Source: Anaeromicrobium sp. | GTDB taxonomy: Bacteria; Bacillota; Clostridia; Peptostreptococcales; Thermotaleaceae | DNA length: 64,000 nt | Assembly: GCF_025210435.1 (NCBI RefSeq) | Contig: NZ_JAOART010000135.1 | Span: 1 to 64,000, forward strand | Direction: 5' to 3' | Part shown: piece by piece, positions 33,020-44,200 of the stretch | Layout of the letters: each line of letters starts with the position of its first letter | Numbering within the stretch: position 1 is the first letter of the stretch | Made by a program: the position numbers and the translations under genes | Notes under the pieces: generated by a model | Database searches by the model: none | What the model was told of the DNA's origin: nothing | What the model saw: the letters and a program-made list of their open reading frames with translations, nothing else

Positions 33020-33328
33020 GAATATTTCCCCCTTACATATATTTGTTTTTATAGTTTTATCATGTGAAGGTTATGAAAAGTATATTAGAGGTTTTAGATA
33101 ATATTGAAAATATAATAACCAACCCCATGGTAGATTGTTTATATTTTATCGATAGATTATATTATACAATAGATAGAGGTATAAATACAACTCGTTTAAA
33201 TATAATACCTCATATAGAAAAAATACCCTTTATATGAAAACCTATTCATGAAAAAATCATGAAATTATAGGGAAGAATGTTAAAAAAATAACTAAAAATG
33301 AGGGTCAAGATTAAGAAATTCATATGCC
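33020..33328. other. Intergenic stretch between two minus-strand genes
   Basis: It holds the gpmI ribosome site and leader and is otherwise very AT-rich. An inverted repeat AGGTAT/ATACCT (about 33178-33212) and CATGAAAAAATCATG (about 33247-33261) are visible. No gene, riboswitch or clear promoter is recognised. Confidence 0.3.
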
Positions 33329-35440
33329 TTAATCTATTAGATCTTGTTCCATGCACATGTCTATAGATAAAATCCTTGTTCCTATAGAGTTGAAATCTAT
33401 TTTCATAAGATCACCATTTATGTGAAGGATTATTCCTATACCAAACTTAGTGTGATTTATAACTTCTCCTTCTTCATAGGGGTGATTCTTAGAAGTATCT
33501 TCATCGTGTTTTTGTATTGTTGTCTTTGGAGACCAATTTGTTCTGTTGATATAGTCTTTTAATTTGGTTCCATTAACTTCATCTATAAATATGGAAGGTT
33601 TAATATATCTACCATTTTGAAATGTGGGGCAGACTATGGACAGGTTTTCCTTTGCCCTGGTCATGGCCACATAAAATAATCTTCTTTCTTCTTCTAAATA
33701 AGAAATGTTATCCTCATCTTCCTCATCTAAATTACTCATGCTAGGAAATTGACCCTTTATTAAATCTATGATAAAAACTCGATTATACTCCAGGCCTTTA
33801 GCTGAATGAACCGTGGATAGTACTATGTTTTTATTTTCCTTAGATTTAGATGCAATTTTAGGAATTTCACTTAGTCTTTCCATAAAGGATACTATATTAG
33901 GCTCATCTATAGCTAATAATTTTAAATGACTAAATAACAATACTGCATTTTCATAACTGGATTTTAATCTAGTACAATTTGATTCTAAATAATTATGATA
34001 GGCCAAATCATTTTCAATGAATTCTAGGGACTCATAGGGAGTCATTTTACATAGGGCATTAAAGGAATCTTTTATCCTATTAAGATTTTTTATTTGATAG
34101 GATTTAAGGCCTGGGAAACCTATTAGATAATCAAAAACCGTAATGGATTTAGGGTTGTTCTTTATATAAGAAACGGATGCCTTAGAAATATATCCGTTCA
34201 TTTTATAATATATCCTTTCAAAGGATTCTAAATCATAGTGATTTAAGGATAAATCTAAAAAGGCAAGTATATCCTTAGTTATCCAGTGGGTTAGGTAGTT
34301 AGATTTAAATCCGTGAATGAAAAAGTCTATACTGTTTTTATTTAATTTATCAATTAAGGGTAGGGCAGATATATTATTCCTATATAAAATGGCTGTTTTT
34401 TCTTTTGATGAATTTAAGTGTTCTATTATGAAGTTTATCTGGTCTAAACTATCATGGACTTTTATTATATTTACAGGAAGAAATTCTTCATTTTGTGTAA
34501 ATATATTTTTATTATATCTGCTAGAGTTACTTTTTATAAACTCGTTACTTATATTAACTATTTCCTTAGAGGAACGATAATTTTCTTCTAAGAAATAAAT
34601 CTGACTATCCTTATAAGTATTTGAAAAATCAAGGAGTTCCAAGGGGCAAGCTCCCCTAAAACCATATATACTTTGATCATCGTCAGCAACCATGAATAGA
34701 TTGTTATTAGGACTTGATAATAATTTTATTATTTCGTGCTGTATTTTAGACGTATCTTGAGCTTCATCCACCTGAATGTATTTGTATTGATTCCTATACT
34801 GACTAAGTAGGTTTTCATCACTTTTTAGTATTTTATAGGCAACTGTGAGCATATCATCAAAATCTATTATACGATTTTGTTTTTTATATTCTTCATATTT
34901 TTCATATATACTAGAAAAATGCTCCACACTAAAATCATGGAAGGAAAACTGTTCTTTAGGTATCATTAAATTTTTCACTAGACTAATGGAATTAGATATT
35001 TGTTCTAGAGTATCCTCAGATGGTCCCTTATGATTTATATCATAATATATTTTTCTTATTAAATGATTCTTAGATATGGTGTCTTTAGAATCTAGTATCT
35101 TAAAGGATATATTTTTTCTATAATAGTATCTATTTATTATTTTTAAACAAAGTTGGTGTATAGTTGCAAAATAGATTTTATCACTAAATTTATCCTTAAA
35201 AATGGAATAAAATCTAGCCTTCATGTCCTTTGCAGAGGCACGGGAAAAGGTTATGGATAATATGTTTTCTGCTTTTATCTTATGTTTAAGTAAAAGATAT
35301 GCAGTTCTACATATTAAAGTAGTAGTTTTACCAGCACCAGGTACGGCTAAGACTAAGGCAGGTCCATTTTTGTGTTTAACTATTTTTTTTTGTGTTTCAC
35401 TTAAATTTATATCTAAATCTTTAAAGAAAGAGAAATCCAA
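33329..35440 (-). CDS. PcrA/UvrD-family DNA helicase
   Basis: The 703-residue protein has every superfamily 1A motif. These are Q motif LSETQKKIV, Walker A AVPGAGKTTT (about 32-41), motif II YIQVDEAQDTS, motif III MVADDDQSIYGFRGA, motif IV ENYRSSKEI, motif V STVHSAKGLEYN and motif VI RLFYVAMTRAKENL. After the helicase core comes a basic linker and a C-terminal EEGEVINHTKFGIGII segment with the PcrA-type Tudor fold that contacts RNA polymerase. It is shorter than typical PcrA (about 730-740) and somewhat diverged, so another PcrA may exist elsewhere. It is divergent from addB, with a hairpin and repeat copy C between. Confidence 0.88.
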   Translation of the reverse strand: MDFSFFKDLDINLSETQKKIVKHKNGPALVLAVPGAGKTTTLICRTAYLLLKHKIKAENILSITFSRASAKDMKARFYSIFKDKFSDKIYFATIHQLCLKIINRYYYRKNISFKILDSKDTISKNHLIRKIYYDINHKGPSEDTLEQISNSISLVKNLMIPKEQFSFHDFSVEHFSSIYEKYEEYKKQNRIIDFDDMLTVAYKILKSDENLLSQYRNQYKYIQVDEAQDTSKIQHEIIKLLSSPNNNLFMVADDDQSIYGFRGACPLELLDFSNTYKDSQIYFLEENYRSSKEIVNISNEFIKSNSSRYNKNIFTQNEEFLPVNIIKVHDSLDQINFIIEHLNSSKEKTAILYRNNISALPLIDKLNKNSIDFFIHGFKSNYLTHWITKDILAFLDLSLNHYDLESFERIYYKMNGYISKASVSYIKNNPKSITVFDYLIGFPGLKSYQIKNLNRIKDSFNALCKMTPYESLEFIENDLAYHNYLESNCTRLKSSYENAVLLFSHLKLLAIDEPNIVSFMERLSEIPKIASKSKENKNIVLSTVHSAKGLEYNRVFIIDLIKGQFPSMSNLDEEDEDNISYLEEERRLFYVAMTRAKENLSIVCPTFQNGRYIKPSIFIDEVNGTKLKDYINRTNWSPKTTIQKHDEDTSKNHPYEEGEVINHTKFGIGIILHINGDLMKIDFNSIGTRILSIDMCMEQDLID

Positions 35441-35504
35441 GAAAAATACCTCCTAAAATTTTGTAACTTAGGCATAAGTCTTATAAAAGTATAACACATT
35501 GAGG

Positions 35505-35531
35505 GAAAAAAAATCCATGGTATGGATTTTT
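35505..35531. terminator. Terminator-like hairpin directly before repeat copy C
   Basis: AAAATCCAT pairs with ATGGATTTT, with an A-run before and a T-run after. No plus-strand gene ends here, so it may belong to the repeat insertion site or be left from a lost gene. Confidence 0.55.
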
Positions 35532-35770
35532 TATAGATTTCTGGTGTATAAACTTGCTTTATATGGGCCTATTTCAGGAAAATATATTGAAAATCTTTTC
35601 CACCCAAGTCCTTGTCACAAGCGAAAGCGTGAATCTTCGGATATAGGTTCATGTGTCATGTTGGAGTAGCATAGGATGTTGTGACGTTCCAGGGTTCCAA
35701 AGATTTTCAATATATTTTCCCTTATAGGCAAGTTGCTGTATAAAGAAAACTTAGTGTTACGAAATCTACA
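35532..35770 (+). repeat. Structured intergenic repeat, copy C (239 bp)
   Basis: The ends are TATAGATTT (35532-35540) and AAATCTACA (35762-35770). The arm GGAAAATATATTGAAAATCT from 35577 forms a perfect 22-bp pairing with 35699-35720. GCCTAT (35567-35572) pairs with ATAGGC (35724-35729), and CTTTATA with TATAAAG outside these. The centre holds GTCACAAGCGAAAGCGTGAA and TTGTGACGTTCCAGGGTTCC, where GTCACAA can pair with TTGTGAC. It ends 58 nt before the addB start. Confidence 0.92.
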
Positions 35771-35828
35771 TATAAGATGAAGACTATGACTATACTAAAA
35801 AATGTTATAATAAATTTGAGGTGATTCT

Positions 35829-38800
35829 ATGCCAAGGGAAATAAAACTAATAAGATCAAGAGTTGGTGGGGGAAAGACAGATTTTGTATTTAGAGATATA
35901 TTAGATAAGCTAAAGAAAGAAGAAAAAAAATTAATACTAATAGTTCCAGAACAATTTACCCTAGAGACGGAAAGGGATTTGATAAAAAAGCTAAAACTAA
36001 AGGGTATTATTAATATTGAAGTACTTAGTTTTACTAGACTTGCCCATAAGGTTTTAAGGGAAGCAGGAGGTATAACTAGAACTTTTATAAATGATTTGGG
36101 AAAAAATATGATTTTAAAAAAAATAGTCCTAGAGAACAATAAAAATTTGACAATTTATAAGAAAAGTTCCCATCAGGATGGGTTTATTAACAGGATAAAT
36201 GAGCTTATAGGAGAGCTTAAACAAAACAATATTATGCCTAAGGATCTTGATAAGGAATTAGAACATACGGATGAAAATATTATTATTTCTCAAAAGCTTC
36301 AAGATATATCTTTAATATATGAAAACTTTGAAGATTATTTAGAGGGGAAATATATAGATACGGAAAATTTTTTAAATCTATTAATAGAAAAAATTGGAGA
36401 AGGAGATTTTCTTAAAAATTCCCATGTATGGATAGATGGATTTTCAAATTTCACTATTCAAATGAATGAAATTATAAGAAAAATAATTAATAAGGTAGAT
36501 AGTCTAACTATGACCTTTACTATGGGCCATGGAAATGACAGGGACATATTTACTTTATGTGAAGATAATTATAGAAGAATAATAAGAATTATAGAGGATG
36601 AAGGATATAGTTCTTGTATAAATATAATAAATTTAGACAGTCAAAGACTTGATTATTTACAAAAATCAGAAGAAATAAGTCACTTAGAAAAAAACATATA
36701 TGCATATCCCTATAAAACCTATAAGAGGGAAGTGGAAAATCTAGATATATTTCATGGAAGGAATATTTATGTTGAAATTGAATATGTGGCTAGTAAAATT
36801 ATAGAACTAATAAGGGATAAAAATTATAGATTAAGGAATATTGCTGTAGTATCAAATGATATGGACAAATATTCTAGAATTATTGAAAGGGTATTTAAGG
36901 AATATGATATTCCCATATTCTTAGACCAAAAAAGAAAAATAATGAACAATCCCATAATAGAGTTCATACTGTCAGCCTTGCTTGTTATACAGAAAAATTA
37001 TAGGTATGAAGATATGTTTAGATATATAAAAACTGGATTTACTAGGATCTCACCACAGGAGGGTGAATTGATAGAAAATTATGTGCTAAAATACGGCATA
37101 AGGGGAGATAGGTGGAAGTTTCCATTTAAATATGGTGAAGGGGAATATGATTTAGAATCATTAAATAAAATTAGAAAAACTCTAGTGGAGGACCTGGAAT
37201 TTTTAGAAGAAAAATTTAAAGGAAAAAAGACTGTGGAAACCATAACAAGGGGAGTTTACAAGTTTTTAGAAAAAGTTGAGCTTTTTTATAAATTTCAGGG
37301 GTTTATAGACTATTTAAAGGACGAAAAACTTTATGATTATATGAATGAAAATACACAAATCTGGAACATATTAATGGAAACCTTAGACCAACTAGTAGAA
37401 ATAATGGGAACTAGGAGGATGAGTTTAAAGGACTTTATAAAAATATTAGAATCGGGATTTGAGGCCACAGAAGTGGGAATAATACCTACAACTATAGATC
37501 AGGTCCTAGTAGGTAATATATCCAGGTCTAAAAGTCATGATATAAAAGCCCTGTTTGTGGTAGGTGTAAATGATGGTATTCTACCTAAGAAAAGGGAAGA
37601 TGATAAGATTCTTTCTAGTGAAGAGAGGCTTTTTATGAGAAATATGGACATACCTATTTATTATGATGATAATAAAAAATCCCTAGAGGAGAGATTTACC
37701 ATATATTCGTCCTTAGGAAAACCTACAGAATATCTATGGATAAGTTATCCTTTGGCTAATGAGGAAGGGAAGGCTTTAAGACCATCCATATTAATAGATA
37801 GAATTAAAAAGATATTTCCCAAATTGATAGAAAAAAGCGATATGTCCTATGAAGATTTAAATTTGAGTTTAGTAACTAGGCCAAATAGTACCTTTAAATA
37901 TTTGGTGGAAAATTTACGAAATTATGTGGATGGAAATGACATTAGTGAAAACTGGTTTCATGTATACAATTGGTATAAGAATGAACCTGGATGGAAGGAT
38001 TTAAGTGAACAGGTGATAAATGGATTGTTCTATAAGAATAAAGAAAATTATATATATGAAAGGGATGCAAAAAATTTATACAATGTGCCAATACATGCTA
38101 GTGTATCGAGACTTGAAAAATTTGTTAATTGCCCCTTTTCCCATTTTATACGCTATGGATTAAGGCCAGAGGAAAGAAAAATATTTGAGATAAAAAGTCC
38201 AGATGTGGGAGAATTATTCCATCAGTCTATGGAAAAATTTACAGATAAATTGAAAAATGATTCTATAGATTGGAAAGACTTAAAGGAAGAGGAAAGTGGA
38301 GAAATTGTAGAAGAGGTAATAGATCATATAATTCCTCAATATAGGAATGGAATTATGTTGAGTTCTAATAGATATAAGTATTTAGTGAAAAAATTAAAAC
38401 GAATTAGCAAAAGGGCCATTTGGACTTTAACGGATCATTTAAGAGAAGGGGGCTTTAAGCCAGAGGAATATGAAGTGGCTTTTGGTATAAACAAGAAATA
38501 TCCTCCAATTGAAATTGAGTTATCAGAGGGTGAAAAAATATATTTAGAGGGTAGAATAGACAGGGTTGATATTTTTAACGAAGAAGATAGTGAATATATT
38601 AAAATAATAGATTATAAATCTGGGAATAAGGAATTTAGCTTGTCTGATGTATATAATGGTATTCAACTACAACTAATAATATATTTAGAGGCTATACTTA
38701 AAAGTCAACCCCATAAAAAGCCAGCTGGAATATTCTATTTTAAAATTGATGATCCTTTAATTAAGACAGATGAAAAGGTTAAGGACCTTATTGAAAGGGA

Positions 38801-39194
38801 AATTAAGAAAAAATTAAAAATGAAGGGATTAGTTTTAAAGGATGTAAATATTATAAGGCAAATGGATAAAAATATAGATGGATATTCAGATATTCTTCCT
38901 GTCAGATTAAGTAAAAAGGGAGAGGTGGATGGGAGATCCTCTGCCATAGATGGGGAAACCTTCAAGAATTTAATAAAACATGTGAAAAACCTAGTTAAAG
39001 AAATAAGTTATGAAATGATGAAGGGAAATATAGAAATATTACCTTGTAAAAATGGAACTAAAAGGGCCTGTGATTATTGCCTATATTCAACCATATGCGA
39101 ATTCGATACGGCTTTTCATGATAATAGTTATAAAAATATAAAAAAATTATCTAAGGATGAAGTTGTTAGAAAAATAAGAGAAGAGAATAAATAA
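35829..39194 (+). CDS. addB: ATP-dependent helicase/nuclease subunit B
   Basis: The 1121-residue protein matches AddB. A P-loop SRVGGGKTDF lies at the N-terminus (about residues 9-18), followed by a large helicase-like region with decayed motifs. A C-terminal RecB-type nuclease has VGELFHQSMEKF, GRIDRVD and the DYKSG core, with QLQLIIYLEA behind. Four cysteines for the Fe-S staple are in FVNCPFSHF, KRACDYCLYSTIC. AddB recognises Chi and cuts the 5' strand in double-strand break repair. ATG 35829 follows GAGGTGATTCT. Its usual partner addA is not adjacent but 2.1 kb away, beyond a gene on the other strand. Confidence 0.95.
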   Translation: MPREIKLIRSRVGGGKTDFVFRDILDKLKKEEKKLILIVPEQFTLETERDLIKKLKLKGIINIEVLSFTRLAHKVLREAGGITRTFINDLGKNMILKKIVLENNKNLTIYKKSSHQDGFINRINELIGELKQNNIMPKDLDKELEHTDENIIISQKLQDISLIYENFEDYLEGKYIDTENFLNLLIEKIGEGDFLKNSHVWIDGFSNFTIQMNEIIRKIINKVDSLTMTFTMGHGNDRDIFTLCEDNYRRIIRIIEDEGYSSCINIINLDSQRLDYLQKSEEISHLEKNIYAYPYKTYKREVENLDIFHGRNIYVEIEYVASKIIELIRDKNYRLRNIAVVSNDMDKYSRIIERVFKEYDIPIFLDQKRKIMNNPIIEFILSALLVIQKNYRYEDMFRYIKTGFTRISPQEGELIENYVLKYGIRGDRWKFPFKYGEGEYDLESLNKIRKTLVEDLEFLEEKFKGKKTVETITRGVYKFLEKVELFYKFQGFIDYLKDEKLYDYMNENTQIWNILMETLDQLVEIMGTRRMSLKDFIKILESGFEATEVGIIPTTIDQVLVGNISRSKSHDIKALFVVGVNDGILPKKREDDKILSSEERLFMRNMDIPIYYDDNKKSLEERFTIYSSLGKPTEYLWISYPLANEEGKALRPSILIDRIKKIFPKLIEKSDMSYEDLNLSLVTRPNSTFKYLVENLRNYVDGNDISENWFHVYNWYKNEPGWKDLSEQVINGLFYKNKENYIYERDAKNLYNVPIHASVSRLEKFVNCPFSHFIRYGLRPEERKIFEIKSPDVGELFHQSMEKFTDKLKNDSIDWKDLKEEESGEIVEEVIDHIIPQYRNGIMLSSNRYKYLVKKLKRISKRAIWTLTDHLREGGFKPEEYEVAFGINKKYPPIEIELSEGEKIYLEGRIDRVDIFNEEDSEYIKIIDYKSGNKEFSLSDVYNGIQLQLIIYLEAILKSQPHKKPAGIFYFKIDDPLIKTDEKVKDLIEREIKKKLKMKGLVLKDVNIIRQMDKNIDGYSDILPVRLSKKGEVDGRSSAIDGETFKNLIKHVKNLVKEISYEMMKGNIEILPCKNGTKRACDYCLYSTICEFDTAFHDNSYKNIKKLSKDEVVRKIREENK

Positions 39195-39220
39195 AGGTTG
39201 TGTCATAGACACAACCTTTT
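39193..39220. terminator. Bidirectional terminator between addB and the symporter gene
   Basis: AAAGGTTGTGTC and GACACAACCTTT pair around ATA, with an A-run and T-run on the two sides. Confidence 0.85.
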
Positions 39221-39278
39221 ACTTACTCTAATTTTTTATTCATCCTGATTTTAATAATCTTTATTTTTATTTATCTAT

Positions 39279-40730
39279 TTATTTATCTAATCTTTTACCT
39301 TTTGCATTTCTATTTTCCCAGAAAGTTGCATTTTCAATTCCGAGTTTAACAGGATCGAAAACAGGGTCTTTTCCAGCAGCCTTTTGCTCTTCGTAATCTT
39401 TTAAAGAAGCAAATGCAGGTTTTCTTAACATGATAATACCCACTATGTTTAACCAAGCCATGATACCAACACCTAAATCTCCAAGTCCCCAAGCTAAACC
39501 AGCAGCTTTAACAGCACCATAGAAAGTAGCTACTAATATTAAAACTCTAAATCCAGTGAGCAACCAGGGCTTATCACCTTTTACATTTAGGTATGCTGCA
39601 TTAGTTTCACCAATGTAGTAGTAAGCCATTAAAGTGGTGAATGCGAAGAATAACAGTGATATTGCAACAAAGGCACTACCGAATCCAGGGAACATGGATT
39701 CAACTGCTGCTTGAGTATAAGCAGGACCGATAGCTACTCCTGGCATTTTCTCTACAATGTATCCGCCAGCAGGATTTTCAACGTTATAAGTACCTGTGAT
39801 TAGGATCATAAATGCAGTTGCAGAACATACGAATAATGTATCAATATATACAGAAAATGCTTGAACTAAACCTTGTTTAGCAGGATGAGAAACTTCAGCA
39901 GCAGCAGCAGCTTGCGGTCCAGTACCTTGACCAGCCTCGTTTGAGTAAATACCACGTTTTACACCCCAAGAAATTGCCATACCTATAATACCACCAAATG
40001 CAGCATCGGCACCAAAGGCACTTCTCACGATTAAAGAGAAAACTCTTGGTAATTCGCTTATGTTCATAACAACAATTACAACTGCAACTAAGATATAAGC
40101 TATAGCCATGAAAGGTACAACTATCTCAGCAACTTTACCTATACGCTTAACTCCACCAAATACGATGATAGCTAAAACAACTACTAAACCTCCACCAGTT
40201 ATAGTTGGACTAATGCCAAAGGCATTATTTAAACCGGCAGCTATAGAGTTAGATTGAACACCTGGTAATAGAAGCATTGCTATTATTGTCGCAATGGCAA
40301 ATGTGATTCCATACCATTTCATTCCTAAACCTTTTTCGAAGTAATAGGCAGGACCTCCACGATATTCTCCATCCTGTTCTATCTTGTAAATCTGTGCTAA
40401 TGCAGACTCTACGTAAGCGGAACCCGCACCTAGGAAGGCGATTGCCCACATCCAAAATACTGCACCAGGTCCACCAAGTGCGATTGCAGTAGCAACCCCG
40501 GCAATGTTACCTGTACCAACACGTCCAGAAACAGAAACAGCTAGTGCTTGGAATGAAGATATACCTTGTTCTGAATCTCCCCCATCCATTAACAGTCTAA
40601 CCATTTCTTTAATGTGTCGCACTTGTAAAAAGCGCATCGCAAAAGAAAAATATAGGCCAACGCCTAAGCATAAATAAATTAGTGCTTTACTCCAAACGAG
40701 ACCATTCAGAGCATCAACTATTTGAGCCAT
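39279..40730 (-). CDS. Sodium:alanine/glycine symporter (AGCS family)
   Basis: The 483-residue protein has about 11 hydrophobic segments and AGCS hallmarks: FQALAVSVSGRVGTGNIAGVA near residues 60-80, GGPGAVFWMWAIAFLGAGSAYVES, YRGGPAYYFEKGL, and GVKRGIYSNEAGQGTGPQAAAAAEV. It takes up alanine or glycine with Na+ across the membrane. AAGGGGGAGACATA precedes the ATG. It lies on the opposite strand between addB and addA, which are normally adjacent. The 567-bp upstream gap probably holds its regulation, but I see no glycine riboswitch there. Confidence 0.95.
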   Translation of the reverse strand: MAQIVDALNGLVWSKALIYLCLGVGLYFSFAMRFLQVRHIKEMVRLLMDGGDSEQGISSFQALAVSVSGRVGTGNIAGVATAIALGGPGAVFWMWAIAFLGAGSAYVESALAQIYKIEQDGEYRGGPAYYFEKGLGMKWYGITFAIATIIAMLLLPGVQSNSIAAGLNNAFGISPTITGGGLVVVLAIIVFGGVKRIGKVAEIVVPFMAIAYILVAVVIVVMNISELPRVFSLIVRSAFGADAAFGGIIGMAISWGVKRGIYSNEAGQGTGPQAAAAAEVSHPAKQGLVQAFSVYIDTLFVCSATAFMILITGTYNVENPAGGYIVEKMPGVAIGPAYTQAAVESMFPGFGSAFVAISLLFFAFTTLMAYYYIGETNAAYLNVKGDKPWLLTGFRVLILVATFYGAVKAAGLAWGLGDLGVGIMAWLNIVGIIMLRKPAFASLKDYEEQKAAGKDPVFDPVKLGIENATFWENRNAKGKRLDK

Positions 40731-41297
40731 ATTATGTCTCCCCCTTCAATAAAATTTATTATACAGTAATACGGAATTACTGAATAAAACGTGGTTGACT
40801 TGCCTTTAGTATAACCCTTTCAAAAAAAATCATCCTAAAAAAATTTTTATTTTATATTTATATATATGGTATTTCGAAATGTGTTTATAAAAGATTGTTT
40901 TTAGATGTGTTGGTTATTGTTTGAATAGATAGAAAATTAAAAAATATATTTACTGGTGATTTTATTGTACCATCAAATGTGAATAATTTCTAGATGTTAA
41001 ATAAAGAATTTTGGAAAAATTCTAAATGGAATGAAGTTTTCTTTGTGATGGAAAATATATAAAATTAAGTAAAGAACAGGGTTTAGCTCCTGCATGAGAT
41101 TGAAATAAAAAATTTAAAATAATGAATTTTTTATGATGGAATTTCGTATTTTTAATCATTTCAAAGAGAAAAATATAGTTTTAATGGAGCTCAATATACA
41201 AAAAATAATTAATTCTAATATTGATTAGGTGAATATTAAAATATGATATAAAATATAAGAAGAGTATATACAGGCATAACTAAGGAGATGAAGAAAA
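40731..41297. other. 567-bp divergent intergenic region (symporter / addA)
   Basis: The only clear structure is the inverted repeat CAGTAAT-ACGGA-ATTACTG (40764-40782), 34 bp upstream of the symporter start; it could be an operator or a leader hairpin. The addA ribosome site TAAGGAGATG is at 41281-41290. No gene, T-box motif, glycine-riboswitch core or further repeat copy was recognised in the AT-rich remainder. Confidence 0.4.
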
Positions 41298-44200
41298 GTG
41301 GTTAAGTGGACAAAAGATCAACAAGAGGCCATAGATGGGAGAGAAAGTAATTTACTCATATCAGCAGCGGCTGGTTCTGGAAAAACTGCTGTGTTAGTGG
41401 AGCGAATAATAAATCTAATAACTAAGGATAAAATAGATATAAATAAATTATTAATTGTTACTTTTACCAATGCTGCAGCGGGAGAAATGCGCGAAAGGAT
41501 AGGAAATGCCATAAGTAAAGAACTGGAGAAGACGGATTTTAAGGATAAGCATTTGAGAAGACAAATTCCATTGCTTAATAAGGCTTCCATAAGTACTATA
41601 CATTCCTTTTGCATAGAGGTAGTAAGGAAGTATTTTCATTTAATTAATATAGATCCTAATTTTCGAATAGGAGATATTACAGAAACTAATATTATGAAAG
41701 GAGAATCTCTAGAAGAAATCTTTGAGGAAGAATACAGAAGGGAAAATGAAGAATTTGTAGGGTTGGTAGAACGGTTTGGAGGGAATAGGGAAGATATACC
41801 ATTACAAGAAATAGTACTTACCTTATATGAATTTATTCAAAGTCAACCCTATCCACAAAAGTGGTTAAAAAGGAAAGTTTTAGAATTTGACTTAGACATG
41901 AAAAGTATATATGAAAATAGTTGGTATAAGGAAATTATAAACCAAATAAATATTGGTTTATCTGGAGCACGTGAAATGTTTTTAGAGGCGAAGGATATAT
42001 GTAATAAGCCCTTTGGACCCATTGCCTATGAAGAGGCGGCAAATAGTGATATAGGCCTAGTTCATGAGTTGATGGAAGCTTTCAAGATAGATTTAGATTA
42101 CTTTTATAAAATATTAAGCAGTGTATCTTATAAGAGGTTAGGACGAGTTAGTAAAGATGTTGATGACAATTTAAAGGAAGAGTTTAAGGAAATTAGGCAA
42201 CAGGGAAAGGATATTGTAGATGATATAAGAAAAAATATTTTAAATAAAAGTCCAAAGGAATTTGTGGAAAATTTAAAGGAACTATATCCATGCATGGCCT
42301 ATCTATGTGACCTTGTATGTGATTTTGAAAAATTATATAAAGAAAAGAAGAATGAAAAGGGCATTGTGGATTTTAATGATTTAGAACATTACGCCCTTGA
42401 AATTTTATCTAATAGGGAAGTGGCTAAGGAGTATGAAAGGAGATTTGAATATATATTTGTGGATGAATACCAAGATAGTAATATAGTTCAAGAAACTATT
42501 CTTAATTTTATAAAAAGACAGGACAATATGTTTATGGTAGGGGATGTAAAGCAAAGTATATATAGATTTAGGTTAGCAGACCCATCCTTGTTCATAGGTA
42601 AGTATGAGAACTTTAGTAAGGACGAAGATAGTTTAAATAAAAGAATAGATTTAAGTAAAAACTTCAGAAGTAGAAAAGAAGTAATAGATGGAATAAATTA
42701 CATATTCAAAAACATAATGAGCAAAGTTTTAGGAGAAATAGATTATGATGAGGGGGCTTATCTTTACGAGGGATTTGAAAAGAAGCCTATGGAAGATTCT
42801 GAAATAGAAGTGAATCTAATAGATAAAAAATCTAGTGAAGAAATAATAGATGAAGTGGAAGAATTAGAATATACTCAAATTGAAGCTAAGGTTGTGGCTA
42901 AAAGAATAAAAGAATTATTGGAAAAGGAAATATATGATTATAAAAAAGAAGAATATAGAAAAGTTCAATATAATGATATGGTCATACTGCTTAGAAACAC
43001 AAGGAATTGGGCCGCATCTTATATGGAAGTGTTGATGGAAGAGGGCATACCCGTGTATGCAGATACTAATAGCGGTTATTTTGAAACCTTAGAGATAGAC
43101 CTATTTATGAACTTTTTGAAGGTAATAGACAATAAAATGCAGGACATTCCCCTTATTAGTGTTATGAAGTCACCCATTGGTAAATTCAGTGTGGAAGAAC
43201 TTATAAAGATAAGAATAGAAAATAAAAGTGGAACCTTTTTTCATGCAGTGAATTCCTATATAGGTGAAAAGAAAGATGATTTAAGTGAAAAATGCAAGGC
43301 CTTTATAAGTGAATTAGATAATTGGAAGAAGGAAGCCATATATATTCCTATAGATAAGTTTATAGATAAGCTATATATAGAGACTAACTACTATAACTAT
43401 ATAGGGTCCATTCCTAGGGGAATTCAAAGGCAAGCTAATTTGAGATTATTAATAGATAAGGCAAAGCAATTTGAAAGTACAACTATTAAAGGATTGTTTA
43501 ATTTTATTAAGTATGTGGATAAATTGAAAAATAGTAGTGGTGATTTAGGAGAGGCCAAATCCCTAGGTGAAAATGATAATGTGGTTAGAATAATGAGTAT
43601 ACACAAAAGTAAAGGCCTAGAGTTTCCTGTAGTATTTGTGGGAGCAATGGGAAAGAGGTTTAATTTAAGAGATACTAATAACCCTTTATTGCTTCATAAA
43701 GATTTAGGATTAGGACCTAAGTATGTGGACCCTAAAATGAGAATAGAAATGGATACTATTGCTAAAATAGCCATGAAAAATAGAATCAAAAGGGAAAGTC
43801 TATCGGAAGAAATGAGGGTATTATATGTGGCCTTGACTAGGGCTAAAGATAAATTAATTCTAGTGGGAGGTATAAATGATTTAGAAAGAACTCTTAAAAA
43901 GTGGAAAAAATCTCAAAATGTATCAAATCTTTTGAGGGCCCATTCTTATATGGACTGGATAGGGCCCCTTCTTGTTAGACATGGGGATTTAGAAAGTTTA
44001 AGAGAAAATATGGAAGTGAATATAATAGAGGATGAATCTAAATGGAAAGTTAATTTACTAAGTAAGAAACATGTGGAAATAGAAGAAAAGAATAAGGAAG
44101 AACAAAAAAAGTTATTGTTAGAAAAAATGGAAGAATATGAGGGTAAGGAAGCTTCTATGAATGCTATTATAGGTCATAAATTAGACTGGGTATATTCTTA

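Noticed and set aside
39725..40455. Other-frame open frames inside the symporter and many other genes
   Set aside because: They lack ribosome sites and family motifs and are explained as shadows of well-supported genes on the other strand or frame.
40741..40815. Weak similarity of the symporter upstream region (minus strand, AGGCAAGT and TACTGTATAA) to the right end of the repeats
   Set aside because: The two short matches are spaced differently from the repeats and there is no TIR or complementary arm.
40731..41297. Glycine riboswitch before the AGCS symporter
   Set aside because: I could not find the conserved aptamer cores on the minus strand of this gap.
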